Assembly (NCBI GenBank): GCA_015178975.1
Contig: WHVD01000086.1
Location: 62,001 to 126,000 of the forward strand
Direction: 5' to 3'
From: Hysterangium stoloniferum
Taxonomy: Eukaryota; Basidiomycota; Agaricomycetes; Hysterangiales; Hysterangiaceae
DNA: 64,000 nucleotides
In this document: positions 36,859 through 47,284 of the stretch, one piece after another
Layout of the letters: every line of letters begins with the position of its first letter
Position numbering within the stretch: position 1 is the first letter of the stretch
Program-made: the position numbers and the translations under genes
The notes under the pieces: generated by a model
The model's input: only the letters and a program-made list of their open reading frames with translations
What the model was told of the DNA's origin: nothing
Database searches by the model: none

Positions 36859-37136
36859 TGTTGAAATTGGTGATGAAACCACCCTTTTCCTAGGGGCGGT
36901 TCAACCAATTCTTCACTTTTTCATAGGAGGATGCTAATTGTGGACCATGTTTTCTGAGGTTAATGCATGCCATTCATGCCAGAACCAGTGTACACCTAAC
37001 CTAGCACCCTACCTATCATACCAGAAGGTGATTCACTAACTGACACATTGATTGACAAACAAGTACTATTATTACAAGTCTATTACCCACTTGTAGATTG
37101 TGTATTACAATAAGTCAACTCATGCTATTTTTAATA
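36859..37136 (+). mobile_element. Family B solo LTR-like element (B4), TSD GAGCC
   Basis: A 278-bp full-length copy, TGTTGAAATTGG to CTATTTTTAATA, with perfect GAGCC at 36,854-36,858 and 37,137-37,141. Blocks 1 and 4 lack the insertion, so they act as empty sites. This is the best reference copy of the family. Confidence 0.88.
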
Positions 37137-37670
37137 GAGCCACCTGGGGCTTCCTGCATCAGCTTCTTGGGTCCTTTTTCGCTGATGTATAGCATCCACA
37201 TCGAACTGTATCCACGGCTATATGCACACCACACTGCAGCGGATGTCACACAGATATGTGAAGAAAAAACAGAGAATTTGTTCCATGGGGGCCACTTTCT
37301 CTCTGTACAACTTTCCTACATTTTTCATAGTTATTCATTTCCCATAACCAAATGCAGAGATATGGGTCTTATGAGAAGTACAAATTTGTGGAACTTGTTT
37401 GGAATTGAAAGGGACATGTGATCCACCTCTGTATTGATTGGACCCATCCTAAGGGTGTGGTCTTCCGTCTCCTCACGAATTCCGCTCGCCTCATGTGACA
37501 CTACCTTCTGGGCACTACCGTCTGGGCGGGGTGGTGATATATTTAACAACAAAGTAACACGAAATATTTCTGCCACATATAATACTACTGCACACAATTT
37601 TTCCACTTTCCCCACGGAGAAACGCCTGCTTTCCTTCTCCTGCCCACCGCTTGTCTAGTCTTCATCGTAC

Positions 37671-37899
37671 TCAATCTGTGGAAACGTTAATTTTGGACAC
37701 AGACTTCATTATATAAGCATATGTGCTTACTGCAACAGGCGCAACGAGGGCCAAACCAGCAAATATATTGGTCTGAGTTGCATGTTATACGGCACGGCGC
37801 CTTGCCGGGATCGCTTTCATCGTTTGCAATTGCCGTAACAGTCGCCTGTGTCGCAATGAAGGCAATGGTCAAGATAATGAGGGATTTAAATGATTTCAT
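37671..37899 (-). CDS. Small secreted six-cysteine peptide, block 2
   Basis: Start ATG at 37,899. Residues 1-23 (MKSFKSLIILTIAFIATQAT plus VTA) form a clear signal peptide. The mature part has PCRITC, then ICWFGPRCACC, a C-x3-C-x6-C-x5-C-x-C-C pattern. A GTAAG donor right after the last cysteine codon and a CACAG acceptor define a 55-nt intron (37,730-37,676). Splicing gives 57 residues ending CCN and a stop at 37,673-37,671. Unspliced, the frame reads on to 37,687 with two more cysteines (70 residues). TATAAAAGG lies about 60 bp upstream. The function is unknown; an effector-like or signalling peptide is an inference from size, secretion signal and cysteines. Confidence 0.75.
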
Positions 37900-37954
37900 T
37901 GAAGGGGAAGACTGAATCGATTTTTAGTTGAGGGCTTAATCGTGCATCTATTCC

Positions 37955-37963
37955 CCTTTTATA
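37955..37963 (-). promoter_or_regulatory. TATA box of the block 2 peptide gene
   Basis: TATAAAAGG on the minus strand, about 60 bp before the ATG at 37,899. Block 4 has GGATAAAAGG at the equivalent place (57,960-57,969), which supports function. Confidence 0.55.
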
Positions 37964-38404
37964 TGCTAGGGTATGAGTAGCGGCAGCAGGTCCAATGTCA
38001 ATTGAAGAAATTCACACTCCCGGCAGTTCCGGCCATCTTGGAAATCCTGCATCATGCTGAAGTGTATGGATGCATGACTGTTGCAATTGAGTTATCTACT
38101 CCCCAAGTGTTTGTCCTTATCGCAATCTCAGATACTGATGATGAATTTTGAATGACTCCAAATTTCCAAATTTCCTAAGCCCGGCGTCTAGCGGCTATAT
38201 TCAATAGGACACAATACTAACTGAAATATACTGATGTTACATGTTCAGGTATTTATTTCTCTCTGATCTGCCACGTTACATTAGTAGACTTCCAGACAGT
38301 GTATTACTGGCTGTCGGCAATCTAGGCGGAGTTCTATGAAACTCGAAATTTCTTATTTTGTTTCAAAACCAGACATCGTCTTTGAAATAGAAAAAATATG
38401 GCAC

Positions 38405-38548
38405 TACATCAGTAAAAATAGTTTTAAGCGATAGACAAAGTATGGGCATTATGAAGATGTTCAAGGGCTCTCCACAACGTCCAGGACCCTCATGGAATGA
38501 GGGAACGCGCTGCGGGAGCTGTCCAGATGAAAAAAATTTACTGATATA
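38405..38548. mobile_element. CAGTAAA-type MITE, block 2
   Basis: A 144-bp segment with inverted ends TACATCAGTAAA and TTTACTGATATA. The equivalent position in block 4 (58,447-58,556) holds a copy too, so this insertion predates the block duplication. Non-coding. Confidence 0.6.
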
Positions 38549-39670
38549 CCACAGATGACTTTCAGAGGTGAGCATAAATCCCCCAATGATGGGGGCCGCC
38601 TAATTACGCATATACCCACGTTTGTGAAGAATTCGCCGGCGAATTCTCGGCCGAGAGTAAGTCACCGATCAAATGGGAAGTCTATTTCAAAACTCCTCTG
38701 GGCTTTAAATATAGATATCGAATCTCATGTACAAACTCAAGTCCCCACCCCACCCGGGTGTTTTTGATCCTTACACCACCCAACATTTGTGGCCACCCTG
38801 GAAGAATGGCTGGAAAGGGGCGTACGAGGGATTGCAAACCATCATTGAACATTATCAGTGGTACCTTATCAGTGGTACCTTTACCGCTATTTTAGATTCT
38901 CACCATTTGTTTTGTGTTTTCCCTCTCCCTTCACCTCACCATATACAAGTAGTTTCTATTACATAGATAGTTGTCTGCTTTGCTGTTGTTATATGATACA
39001 TGGGTTAGCGTTCAAACGAAGGAAGGGAGGAAAGCGATGGTTGATCGTGCCTGCACAGAGGGCGTATCTTACATGACACTGGAGGTATGTCTGGCACATT
39101 GATATTCCCCTGAAGCGCCACCGTGAAATTGTTGATTTGCCGCACCTCCGACGACGTGAAGACATATTTTATAACAGAATAACGGCGCTTCCGGACCGTT
39201 GAGTACGTCCTGTCCGCAATTCTACGTCTGTATGAAGTTGGAACTACCAGGGGCTGCCTATAAACACTTCTCTCATTATATAAGTAAAACAGGACTCAAA
39301 GTGACAATTTAAAGCTTTTCGGTGAACCACTCTTTGGTTTGGCAACTTAGCAAGGAGTCACAGCACTGACACGAATTTACAATCTCGGAATATGTTCTAA
39401 AGTTGATAGAATATGTAAAGTGTTGGAATTGGTGATGAAACCACCTTTTTCCTAGGGGCAGTTCACCCATTTCTTCACTTTTTCATAGGAGGTTGCTAAT
39501 TGTGGACCATGTTTTCTGAGGTTAATGCATGCCATTCGTGCCAGAACCGGTGTACACCTAAACTAGCACCCTACCTATCATGTCAGAAGGTGATTCACTA
39601 ACTGACACATTGATTGACAAACAAATACTTTTATTACAAGACTATTACCCCCTTGTAGATTGTGTATTAC

Positions 39671-41154
39671 TGTTAAGGAGTGCATGTGGAGCTTATTGGA
39701 GGGTTTCCATAGAAACCCACAGGAAAGCTGGTAGGACTTGGCTTCAGTGTAGGAGGTTGTCCGTAATCATTATAATATCAGATGTTTACTGGTAAAATTT
39801 ATATTTCTACAAAACTCCATCTTGAAATAGTGATGTATCCTCTGAGACTATTATATTGTTAACTACCAACCATAAGAAACAATTCTCCATGTTACATCCT
39901 AAACAATTCAGAGTCAATTGATAGAACCTATTCTATATGGTTTTCCAAGTTATATAAATACTTGCTAATACTCTTGTTGTTAATTTGTTTTTTAAAAGCT
40001 AAACTGTAGTTATTTCCTAGTAAAATATGTGATATATAATTGGAAGTTTTTTGTCCTGTGGCTTTCTTAGTTGGGTGAAATCACCTATATATTCTGGGTA
40101 TGTTGAATCAAGTAGAAATCTGTTCAGATTGACAGATCCATTCTGAAGTAATACATATGTATTTAGAGGTGCCAATGATATACATATGCATGGAATGGAC
40201 TATCTAAAGGTATCTATTTTTTAAAAGTATTAATGTTTTAAACTACTAATTTTTTTATTGTCTACTCATGTCTGGAAAGATTCTTTAGTTTGTAATGTAT
40301 GAGAGAGTTTAAAACTTTTTGAAAGTTTTAAAAACCAAATTATGTTTGAATCACATCCCAGATGTTTAAATGACCTTTAGAGTATATTAGAATTTGGTAT
40401 ATTTAATAGTTTTCAGATATCCTCCTTATATGCCACACCCTTGCGAGATTGTGGTGTCCAATTTCAGATGGGCAGCCAGAAATCCTAGGGAGTCCAGGAG
40501 TAGTTGGTGGCTTGAGAGGTCAGAGGGTTGATTGTGGGAATCCCACAGAGGTTGAGGGGTCAGGCAGTGATGGGTCAGAGCCCATGGGCTCTGATGAGGT
40601 AATTAGCAGTGTGTTTCAGATAGGAATAGAGTGGAAAATGTACTGAGATTACTGGGGGGAATCTAAGCTGATTTTCTGACTGGATTGTATGTACAACATC
40701 TGCCAGACTATATAGACTGTGGAATATATGTTATACCAAATTCAGTAATAATGAAATCCAAACTAGTAATCATGAAATGAGATAAGTAAACACCAAATTT
40801 GGTGTTAAGAATGGAATGGAGCAGAGCGGAGTCGGAAATGTGACAGGTCATTAGACCATAATGGGAATGGGGTGAGAGTGGAGTCTGAAATGTGACAGGT
40901 CATTTGACCATAACAGGAATGGGGCTCAGTTAGAGAGCTGACAGGTTTTCCAAGTGGGGTCTGGTGACTGATGTGTGGGACAGGGTTGGAGATAGACAGG
41001 TATGATGTGCACAGGGTCTGGGTGGGTATTCCAGTGGCTCATACATGAGATAACAAAGGTCAGGCATGGAAAGGTCTGATATCTGGGTTCCAGTGGGTAT
41101 TCTGGTAAACTGTAGGGTAGTTCCTGGAGTCCAGCAGGTTTTCTGGTCATAACA
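39671..41154 (+). mobile_element. Family A solo LTR (A2), nested in B5, TSD ATTAC
   Basis: Runs from TGTTAAGGAGTGCATG to TGGTCATAACA and is flanked by ATTAC at 39,666-39,670 and 41,155-41,159. It contains a MITE family 1 insertion at 39,752-40,426. Without the MITE it is about the size of A1. It is heavily CpG-depleted compared with A3. Confidence 0.85.
39752..40426 (+). mobile_element. MITE family 1, copy a (inside A2)
   Basis: A 675-bp non-coding element, GGAGGTTGTCC to CAGATATCCTCCT, inserted at TA in the conserved core of the A2 LTR. Copies b, c and d lie at 43,688, 50,430 and 63,592. Short inverted ends (GGAGG / CCTCC) and a TA target suggest mobilisation by a TA-targeting transposase supplied in trans. 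Confidence 0.8.
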
Positions 41155-41251
41155 ATTACAATAAGCCAACTCATACTATTTTTAATATAAAGTAATTCAG
41201 AGAATATTCAAAGCTTTGAAAATGTGTGGGGAAATATTGTAAATTCTAAGA

Positions 41252-41352
41252 CTGCATTTTTAACAAATGGAATATTAGCAAACTGAATGAGTTCCTTATA
41301 TTAATACCAGACACACCATTCAGTTTGCTAGTGCATGTTAGTTCCAAATGCA
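41252..41352. repeat. Foldback element, second copy
   Basis: ATTAGCAAACTGAATG and CATTCAGTTTGCTAG form the inner stem; outer arms are diverged. Related to 11,438-11,530. Confidence 0.6.
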
Positions 41353-42319
41353 CTCTAATGAGTTCTTTAAGGACTCTCCGAATTGGATTATACAGCATTT
41401 CAATCATTCATAATACCAGAATATATAGAAGACATATAATGTTTTCAGTCCTGAGAATCATTCCTAAGCCTGCTCATATTACCCATTGTACAAGTCTATC
41501 TGTATTTTTAGAGGCTGCAATAATACTGGAAATCTGCCAGAGGTATGAGATGAGCCGGTATCAGAATGAGATTCATGAGAGTGTTTCTTAGGATTGAAAA
41601 CATTACAGTGGCTTCCAAAACTGTCCCAATGTTTTGGTAATTCTCATTAGCATACTAGCTCAAATATTACATAATATAGATGGATATTAGTGTCACAGTG
41701 AATATTTAAAAATGACCAATCATTGGGACAGTTTTGCAACTGTGATGTATTAGCCTTATTTTAATACTATTTTCCGAAAAAGGAGTCCAATGCTCTATCA
41801 AAATGTGCAAATACTCAATTCACTGCAAGGTAAAATAATTTAAGTATTTGATATTAATCAGTGGCAGCCTAAATAGACTTAGAACCCCTGAAGTCAAGAG
41901 TTTACTTGAATATATGCACCCTACTTCACAAAGAAGGTTTTGAGAGCTGCTTGTGCAAGCTTGTTCTTTTTCTGTAAAAACACTACTAAAATATGAATAA
42001 CAATTCACTGATTCCGAAACTAGATTCAACTTCGATTCTAGCTAGTTTATATATATTTTATACTATTTATCAAACAGTAAAAATATTAATAAACAGGTCA
42101 AAAGATTAGATATAGAATAAAACACTATTTGGCTAATATATGCTGGATTTACACTAACCTACAGGGTCTACTGTGATACTAACTTATCAGGATCTTAATG
42201 TAGTCTTAAGGATTCTGCAAGAATATTCTCAGTATTTATTTATGCCAAAAACCGGGTAGAAATTAGAATATATGTATTTCTAATCTCAATATAACCTAAA
42301 ATATTTATTACTTTAACTG

Positions 42320-42560
42320 ATAACCAACAACTCAACTAGAGGTGGATTAGTAATAAAGGATAGCCAGCTACTCAACTAAGAGGTGGCAAAAAGGGAACAA
42401 GTTGTTTGTCAGAAGCTCAACTAGAGGTGACAAGGGGGTAGGATTATTACCAGAAGCTCAACTAGAGGTGGCAAAGGGATCCTGAGATAGCTTAGGTCAG
42501 CAGCTCAACTAGAGGTGACTAAGTGTTTGTATATATTTATCCAACAGCACAACTAGGGGT
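42320..42560. repeat. Spaced AGCTCAACTAGAGGTG repeats
   Basis: Six imperfect occurrences of a 16-bp AGCTCAACTAGAGGTG motif at intervals of roughly 35-55 bp. Intervening sequence is unrelated from gap to gap. Non-coding; function unknown. Confidence 0.65.
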
Positions 42561-42780
42561 GGAATATAACTGCTGATGCAGTGGCACACTGATGTGGTGT
42601 AGTAAATGGGTTAAAATAAGTTATATTTCAGTGGTGGAGCAGAGCTCCTTATATACAGTAAAATCTGAGACATGGGAGAATGTTCTAGCTACTTGTTTTA
42701 CCTATTTTTAGCTATTTTACCTGGAATCTGCTGGAATATTCCAGGAGTTTCTACTACTTTCCATTGTAGCATATATGCTG

Positions 42781-43020
42781 ATGTAATATTCTCGCGCGTC
42801 GCGAAGTTGCTGATTTCGTGCGCGCGCTGATTACATAATTTTCCCGCGCGTGTCGCGTTTGTGACAAGTCGTCGCATTTTGTAACAATCGCGCGCCTCTG
42901 TGACCGTCGCGCGCCTTTTGTGACAGTCGCGCGCCTCTGTGACCGTCGCGCGCCCTTGTGACAACTGTCACCTATTGTGACGGTTGTCACTCGTTGTGAC
43001 GATTTTCCCGCGCGCCGTGT
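42781..43020. repeat. CpG-rich island with tandem TGTGACNGTCGCGCGCC units
   Basis: 37 CpG dinucleotides in 240 bp, whereas 41,221-41,460 has a single one. From about 42,888 to 43,002 it consists of some six units of 18-20 bp built on GTCGCGCGCCT..TGTGAC. Confidence 0.8.
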
Positions 43021-43136
43021 AATAAACGCCAGGCCGATTTTATATTATTATATAATTATTATATTTACTTTTAGTTAGTTATAAATATAATATTTTATTA
43101 TAATAATATAAAAATATATATATTTCGCCCTGATAA

Positions 43137-43235
43137 TGCGCGAGTATTTCAAATCGCGTTTTGTCAGCGTCGGAGTTTGAAATATCATGTGAATGTCACA
43201 TGATTACTCGCGCGTTGTGAATAAGCGCTGAGTCG
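43137..43235. repeat. Palindrome cluster
   Basis: CGCGAGTA and TACTCGCG enclose ATTTCAAAT / ATTTGAAAT and a perfect ATCATGTGA-ATG-TCACATGAT palindrome. Nested inverted repeats of this kind could form a hairpin or bind a dimeric factor. Confidence 0.55.
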
Positions 43236-43594
43236 CCGACATATTAATCAAAAAAGAATAAAAAGTAGAAATTCAATTACTTGCTCAATTTATTAGATAA
43301 AAATACAAAGTAAATTGTATAAATTCAGGATAAATCAAACAAATATTGTACAATTTAATCGTCGCAATATAATTACATTTGAATATTTGTTTTCACAATT
43401 TGTTAGGGGAAATTGTTTAAAAATTGGAAAAAACTTAGAAATACATAACAGCAACCCTCTCTTTTCACACATTTCATTATATCATATTATATTCTAGAGG
43501 GCTAGGAAAATTACAGGAAAAATCATGTAACATCTATTTGATGTTCTAATTAATATGCGACATGAAATATCACATTTTAACTATCATTCTTATC

Positions 43595-45300
43595 ATGAAA
43601 GTTATTTCCCCTCTCAAAAGAGAACAAGCCATCTCCCTCCTACAAAATGGACTCTCCAATAGGAATGTAGCTCTACAACAGGTCTTAGGAGGTTGTCCAT
43701 AATCATTATAATATCAAATGTTTACTAATAAAAGCCTTATTTTTACAAAACTCCATCTTTAAATAGTGATATCTATTCTGAAACAATTATATTGTCAAAA
43801 AACAATCATCAGAAATAGTTCTCCATATTACATTTTATACAACTCATAGTTTTTAATAAATTCCATTGTATATAATTTCCTTCCTTTTACAGATACCTAC
43901 TAATACTTTTGTTAGTACTTTGTTTTTTAAAAATTGTAATGTAGTTATTTCCATATAAAATATGTAACATATTATTGGAAATTTTTCATACTACAGCTGT
44001 CTTTATTAAGTAAAACCCCCTATATATTCTAGGTATGTTAAATCAAGTAGAAATCTGTTCAGATTGACAGATCCATTCCAAAGTAATACATGTATTTAGA
44101 GGTGCCAATGATATACGTATGCATGGAATGGACTATCTAAAGGTATCTATTTTTTTAAAGTATTAGTGTTTCAAACTATTAATTTTTTTATTGTCTACTC
44201 GTGTCTGGAAAGATTCTTTAGTTTGTAATGTAGGAGAGAGTTTAAAACTTTCAAACAGTTTTAAAAACCAAATTATGTTTGAATCACATCCCAGATGTTT
44301 AAATGACCTTTAGAGTATATTAGAATTTCGTATACTTAATAGTTTTCAGATATCCTCCTTAGCAAGTCTACTATCAGTAGAATTGCTCAGGAGATAGATA
44401 TAGACAAAGAAAACCTGAAAGGAGGATGTCCATCCAAGCTTTCTCCTGCTGACCAAAGGAGGATCATGCATCAAATCACCTCTGGCCAGGTAGATAATGC
44501 TGTCCAAGCCACACATTACATTAACAGTATCAATCAGTATAATGTGTCACCCAGCACAGTCAGGAGGACCTTGAAACAGCATGGTTTCAAAGCAGTAGTC
44601 AAGGCAAAATGGCCCTTGTTGAAGACTCAACATAGAAAGGCCAGGTTAAGCTTTGCCCTCAAAGACCAACACTGGATAGTGGACTGGATAGTGGATGACT
44701 GGAAGAGGGTATTGTGGACTGATGAGACCAAAATAAATAGGTTTGGGTCAGATGGATATCAATATGTGTGGAAGAAAGCTGGATAACCACTTTCTGATAG
44801 GATAACCCAAGCTACTGTCAAGCATGGAGGTGGAAATATCATGGTCTGGGGCTGTATGGGTTGGAATGGAGTGGGAAGGCTTGCAGAGATTGAAGGAAGG
44901 AAGGATTCTGCACAATATGTGGAGATCCTGGATCAGAACTTGTCCCAGAGCATTGGAGATTTAGAGATTCCAAAAGATAAAGTGATTTTCTAGCAAGATA
45001 ATAATCCAAAATATACATACATCCAAGATGGCACAAGAATGGTTTACTAAAAAAAAGATTCAGGTATTAAACTGGCCAGCACAGTCTCCTGATCTAAATC
45101 CCACAGAGCATCTTTGGAATCACCTGAAGAAACAACTACAAAAATATTCCTCACCACCAAAGGGAGTTTGGGAGTTATGGGAGAGGGTGGAAGTGGAATG
45201 GCCAAATATTGAGCCTCAGGAGTTTCAGAAACTGATAGAAAGTATGCCCAGAAGACTTGATGCTGTAATAAAGGCTAAGGGAGGCCATACAAAGTACTAG
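43595..45300 (+). pseudogene. Tc1/mariner transposase, interrupted
   Basis: The N-terminal part starts MKVISPLKREQAISLLQNG. The helix-turn-helix is cut by a MITE at 43,688-44,359; on either side the sequence continues as LSKSTISRIAQEIDIDKE. Catalytic landmarks are DDWKRVLWTDETKINRFGSD, VIF-stop-QDNNP and WPAQSPDLNPTEHLWNHLKK, fitting DD34E. Defects seen are TAA after KKAG (44,784), TAG in place of Gln before DNNP, a four-base insertion near 45,018, a nine-base duplication near 44,680, and a frame offset at the MITE site. Not functional. Confidence 0.85.
43688..44359 (+). mobile_element. MITE family 1, copy b (inside transposase 1)
   Basis: A 672-bp copy between TA at 43,686-43,687 and TA at 44,360-44,361. 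Excising it with one TA rebuilds GGTCTTAGCAAGTCT, coding G-L-S-K-S in the transposase helix-turn-helix. This fixes the element's ends and its TA target. It is non-coding and closely related to copies a and c. Confidence 0.88.
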
Positions 45301-45541
45301 AATAACAAGATATCTGATTCAAAAAGAGTGGTTGCAAAACTGTCCCAATGATTGGTGATTTTTAAATATTCACTGTGACACCAATATCCATCTGTATTAT
45401 GTATTATTCAGGTATATCAAAGAAGTATGCTAACATATACATATGTGAGAATATTCTCAATAGTTTAGAAATTTTATTTGGTAGGTTATAAAGCATTTAT
45501 TGAGAATTACCAAAACATTGGGACAGTTTTGGAAGCCACTG

Positions 45542-46278
45542 CACATATCTTAGTATATTCTGGTATTGGGAATGCTGCTGGCCTTATAACGTAACTCAAT
45601 CTGGAAAGCACTCAGAGAATTCATTAGAATATATGATATATTCCATGAATTTTAGAACAAAATCTGAGATTGAAAATATAGGCCTCTGCACTGTAAGTGA
45701 AACTAAAATCAATATACTGGTGAAGTAATTTGAGTCGCTTTAATACAAATTAATATTGGTTAGTTATGGCAATTGATGATTTATGCCTGTGAATACCACA
45801 TCTTTATATGTGTATAAAGAGTGACAGATGAACTCATAGACTGAGCCAAGTACAAAGCTTGAGTGTTTTATTTCCACAACTTTGACAAGTGAGACTAATT
45901 GTCATTCTTGCAGTCATGTTCACTATTACTGGCACCTTCACTTACCTGTACTGCTGATCAATGTACACATTACTTTAGGCATACTAAGATATGGAAAATT
46001 CAAGCTTTTGGGTGCTATTGAAAGCCTGATGCCCCAACAGACCTTATACTTGTTACATAATCATCCTGGTTTCTCCCACTGCAATGTATCCTGTTCACTA
46101 GTTCCTTGGACAATACATACATGATTGTCCTTCCTATTGTTAGATTTGGAGTCCAAATCATCTCTTCAGCTGATGCACAGTAGTCATCTCCTTAGTTGGA
46201 AGAATGTCATTATCAAGGTGAAGGGTCTGACATGAGGAATTCCCAGAATTCAGCATCTTGTTCAAACCTTTGAATATA
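45542..46278. repeat. Repeat shared with 60,180-60,470 and 1-560
   Basis: TTAATATTGGTTAGTTATGG near 45,750 and the following 300 bp recur at 60,220-60,470; 46,028-46,130 also matches 380-480. CpGs kept in the 60-kb copy are largely TpG/CpA here. Non-coding. Confidence 0.5.
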
Positions 46279-46867
46279 GGAGGATAACCCAAAACTTTAA
46301 AGATTATTTATCCACTAAAGTATATATATTTATATTGTTTGTTGTAAAATTAATATTTAATCAAATTCAGTTGATTAGGTATCACTCTGAAGAATGCAAA
46401 AATATTAATATTTATCCTATATCTGACAAAATTTAGTCAAACAATCATCTGTAAATTATTCTTTTGGAATAAATTGCACAATGGTAGTTCTGGTTAACTC
46501 TCTAAATCAACTAAATTTAAATTATATGAAATATATTTGAAAGTTTGCTTGTATACAAGAGAATACATCATAAGCCAAAGATTAAGTCATAACCCAAATA
46601 ATCTAGATTAACCCAAATAATCTAGGTTAACCCAAATAATCTAGGTTAACCCAAATAATCTAGGTTAACCCAAATAATCTTGTGCAACTATGTTATTTGT
46701 GCATATTTTAAAAGGGCATACATACATATTTTAAAGATGAAATTTCAGGTAATTAAGTATAAACTCATAGAATAAGTTGTCATGGCCAGAAGGAATAGTC
46801 TCACTTAAAAAATATGAGGATTATCCAGTAAAACTTTGTATATTCAATAAAGTGTGACCATCCTCCA
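46279..46867 (+). mobile_element. MITE family 2, full copy
   Basis: A 589-bp element, GGAGGATAACCC to GACCATCCTCCA, flanked by TA on both sides (46,277-46,278 and 46,868-46,869). Its ends share GGAGGAT with family 1. It carries a 19-bp tandem repeat at 46,591-46,681. Other copies are at 26,464, 55,014 (reversed) and 63,438. Confidence 0.82.
46591..46681. repeat. 19-bp tandem repeat inside MITE family 2
   Basis: About five units of AACCCAAATAATCTAGGTT. The reversed copy at 55,014-55,189 retains only one unit before it is interrupted, so the array expanded in this copy. Confidence 0.8.
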
Positions 46868-46959
46868 TACCAGGCCATTCCAATTATGTTTTGAGTTAAG
46901 AAACAGAAATCACATGGTACTCTGTGTTGTAACTGAACTTGATCTCATGTAACCTGAGT

Positions 46960-47284
46960 ACGTCCTGATCCAGTCTCTACTCCTCTTGTCTGTCTGCATG
47001 CTCGATTCCTGGAACTCCCATGGGAACTCCAGAACCTACATCTTCCTGGTAGGCATTCTGTCAGCTTGAAATATGGACACCCAAATGAGTGTATGAGGGC
47101 ACAGCACATAAGCTGAAGCCAAGTCCATCCCACTACTCTGGTAATTATTCTGACACTGCCTGTACTAATCCCTGGAAATTCCCCAGACTATTACCTGGGG
47201 ACTCCATGGGACATTCCCAGAAAGTGTTCAGAATAATTACTGGAACCCTCTGCAGGGCTTGAGAGATCCTTGTTTCAGAACTTA
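46960..47284 (-). mobile_element. Family C LTR fragment
   Basis: Matches 28,750-29,088 of C1 in the same orientation but is truncated on the low-coordinate side. CpGs of C1 are replaced by TG or CA here (for example CCTCCGCGGG has become CCTCTGCAGG). Confidence 0.75.

Larger units (their letters stand above)
36180..39390. repeat. Secreted-peptide paralogous block 2
   Basis: Collinear with block 4 (56,960-60,170): CGAAGTCGTCTCCTTAC at the start, the peptide gene in the middle and TATTCCCCTGAAGC near the end. It is interrupted by the B4 element. The spacer at about 38,780-39,040 differs from the hammerhead-containing segment in the equivalent place of block 4. Confidence 0.75.
39421..41187 (+). 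mobile_element. Family B element (B5) interrupted by an LTR, TSD TAAAG
   Basis: Starts TGTTGGAATTGG and ends CTATTTTTAATA, with TAAAG at 39,416-39,420 and 41,188-41,192. At 39,670 it is split by the A2 LTR, which duplicated ATTAC. Removing A2 restores the sequence seen uninterrupted in B2 and B4. Confidence 0.88.
41790..43500. other. AT-rich insert of unknown origin within Tc1 element 1
   Basis: This stretch has no counterpart in the second Tc1 element, where the inner repeat is only about 130 bp from the transposase start. I could not find its ends or a target duplication. It holds a spaced repeat (42,320-42,560), a CpG-rich tandem array (42,781-43,020) and a palindrome cluster (43,137-43,235). 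A solo LTR of a larger element is one possibility. Confidence 0.45.
41606..45541 (+). mobile_element. Tc1/mariner element 1 (DD34E), with nested insertions
   Basis: Terminal repeats begin CAGTGGCTTCCAAAACTGTC on the left and end with the reverse complement at 45,541. TA precedes the left end; the right flank is CA. Each end also contains an inner inverted copy of the tip (ATTGGGACAGTTTTGCAACT at about 41,722-41,741, and its mirror near 45,330). The transposase frame (43,595-45,300) is broken. Two insertions enlarge the element: a MITE at 43,688-44,359 and roughly 1.6 kb of AT-rich DNA with a CpG island between about 41,790 and 43,500. Confidence 0.85.

Noticed and set aside
42320..42560. CRISPR-like repeat-spacer appearance of the AGCTCAACTAGAGGTG motif
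   Set aside because: The host is a eukaryote, the repeats are imperfect and short, and no cas genes are present.
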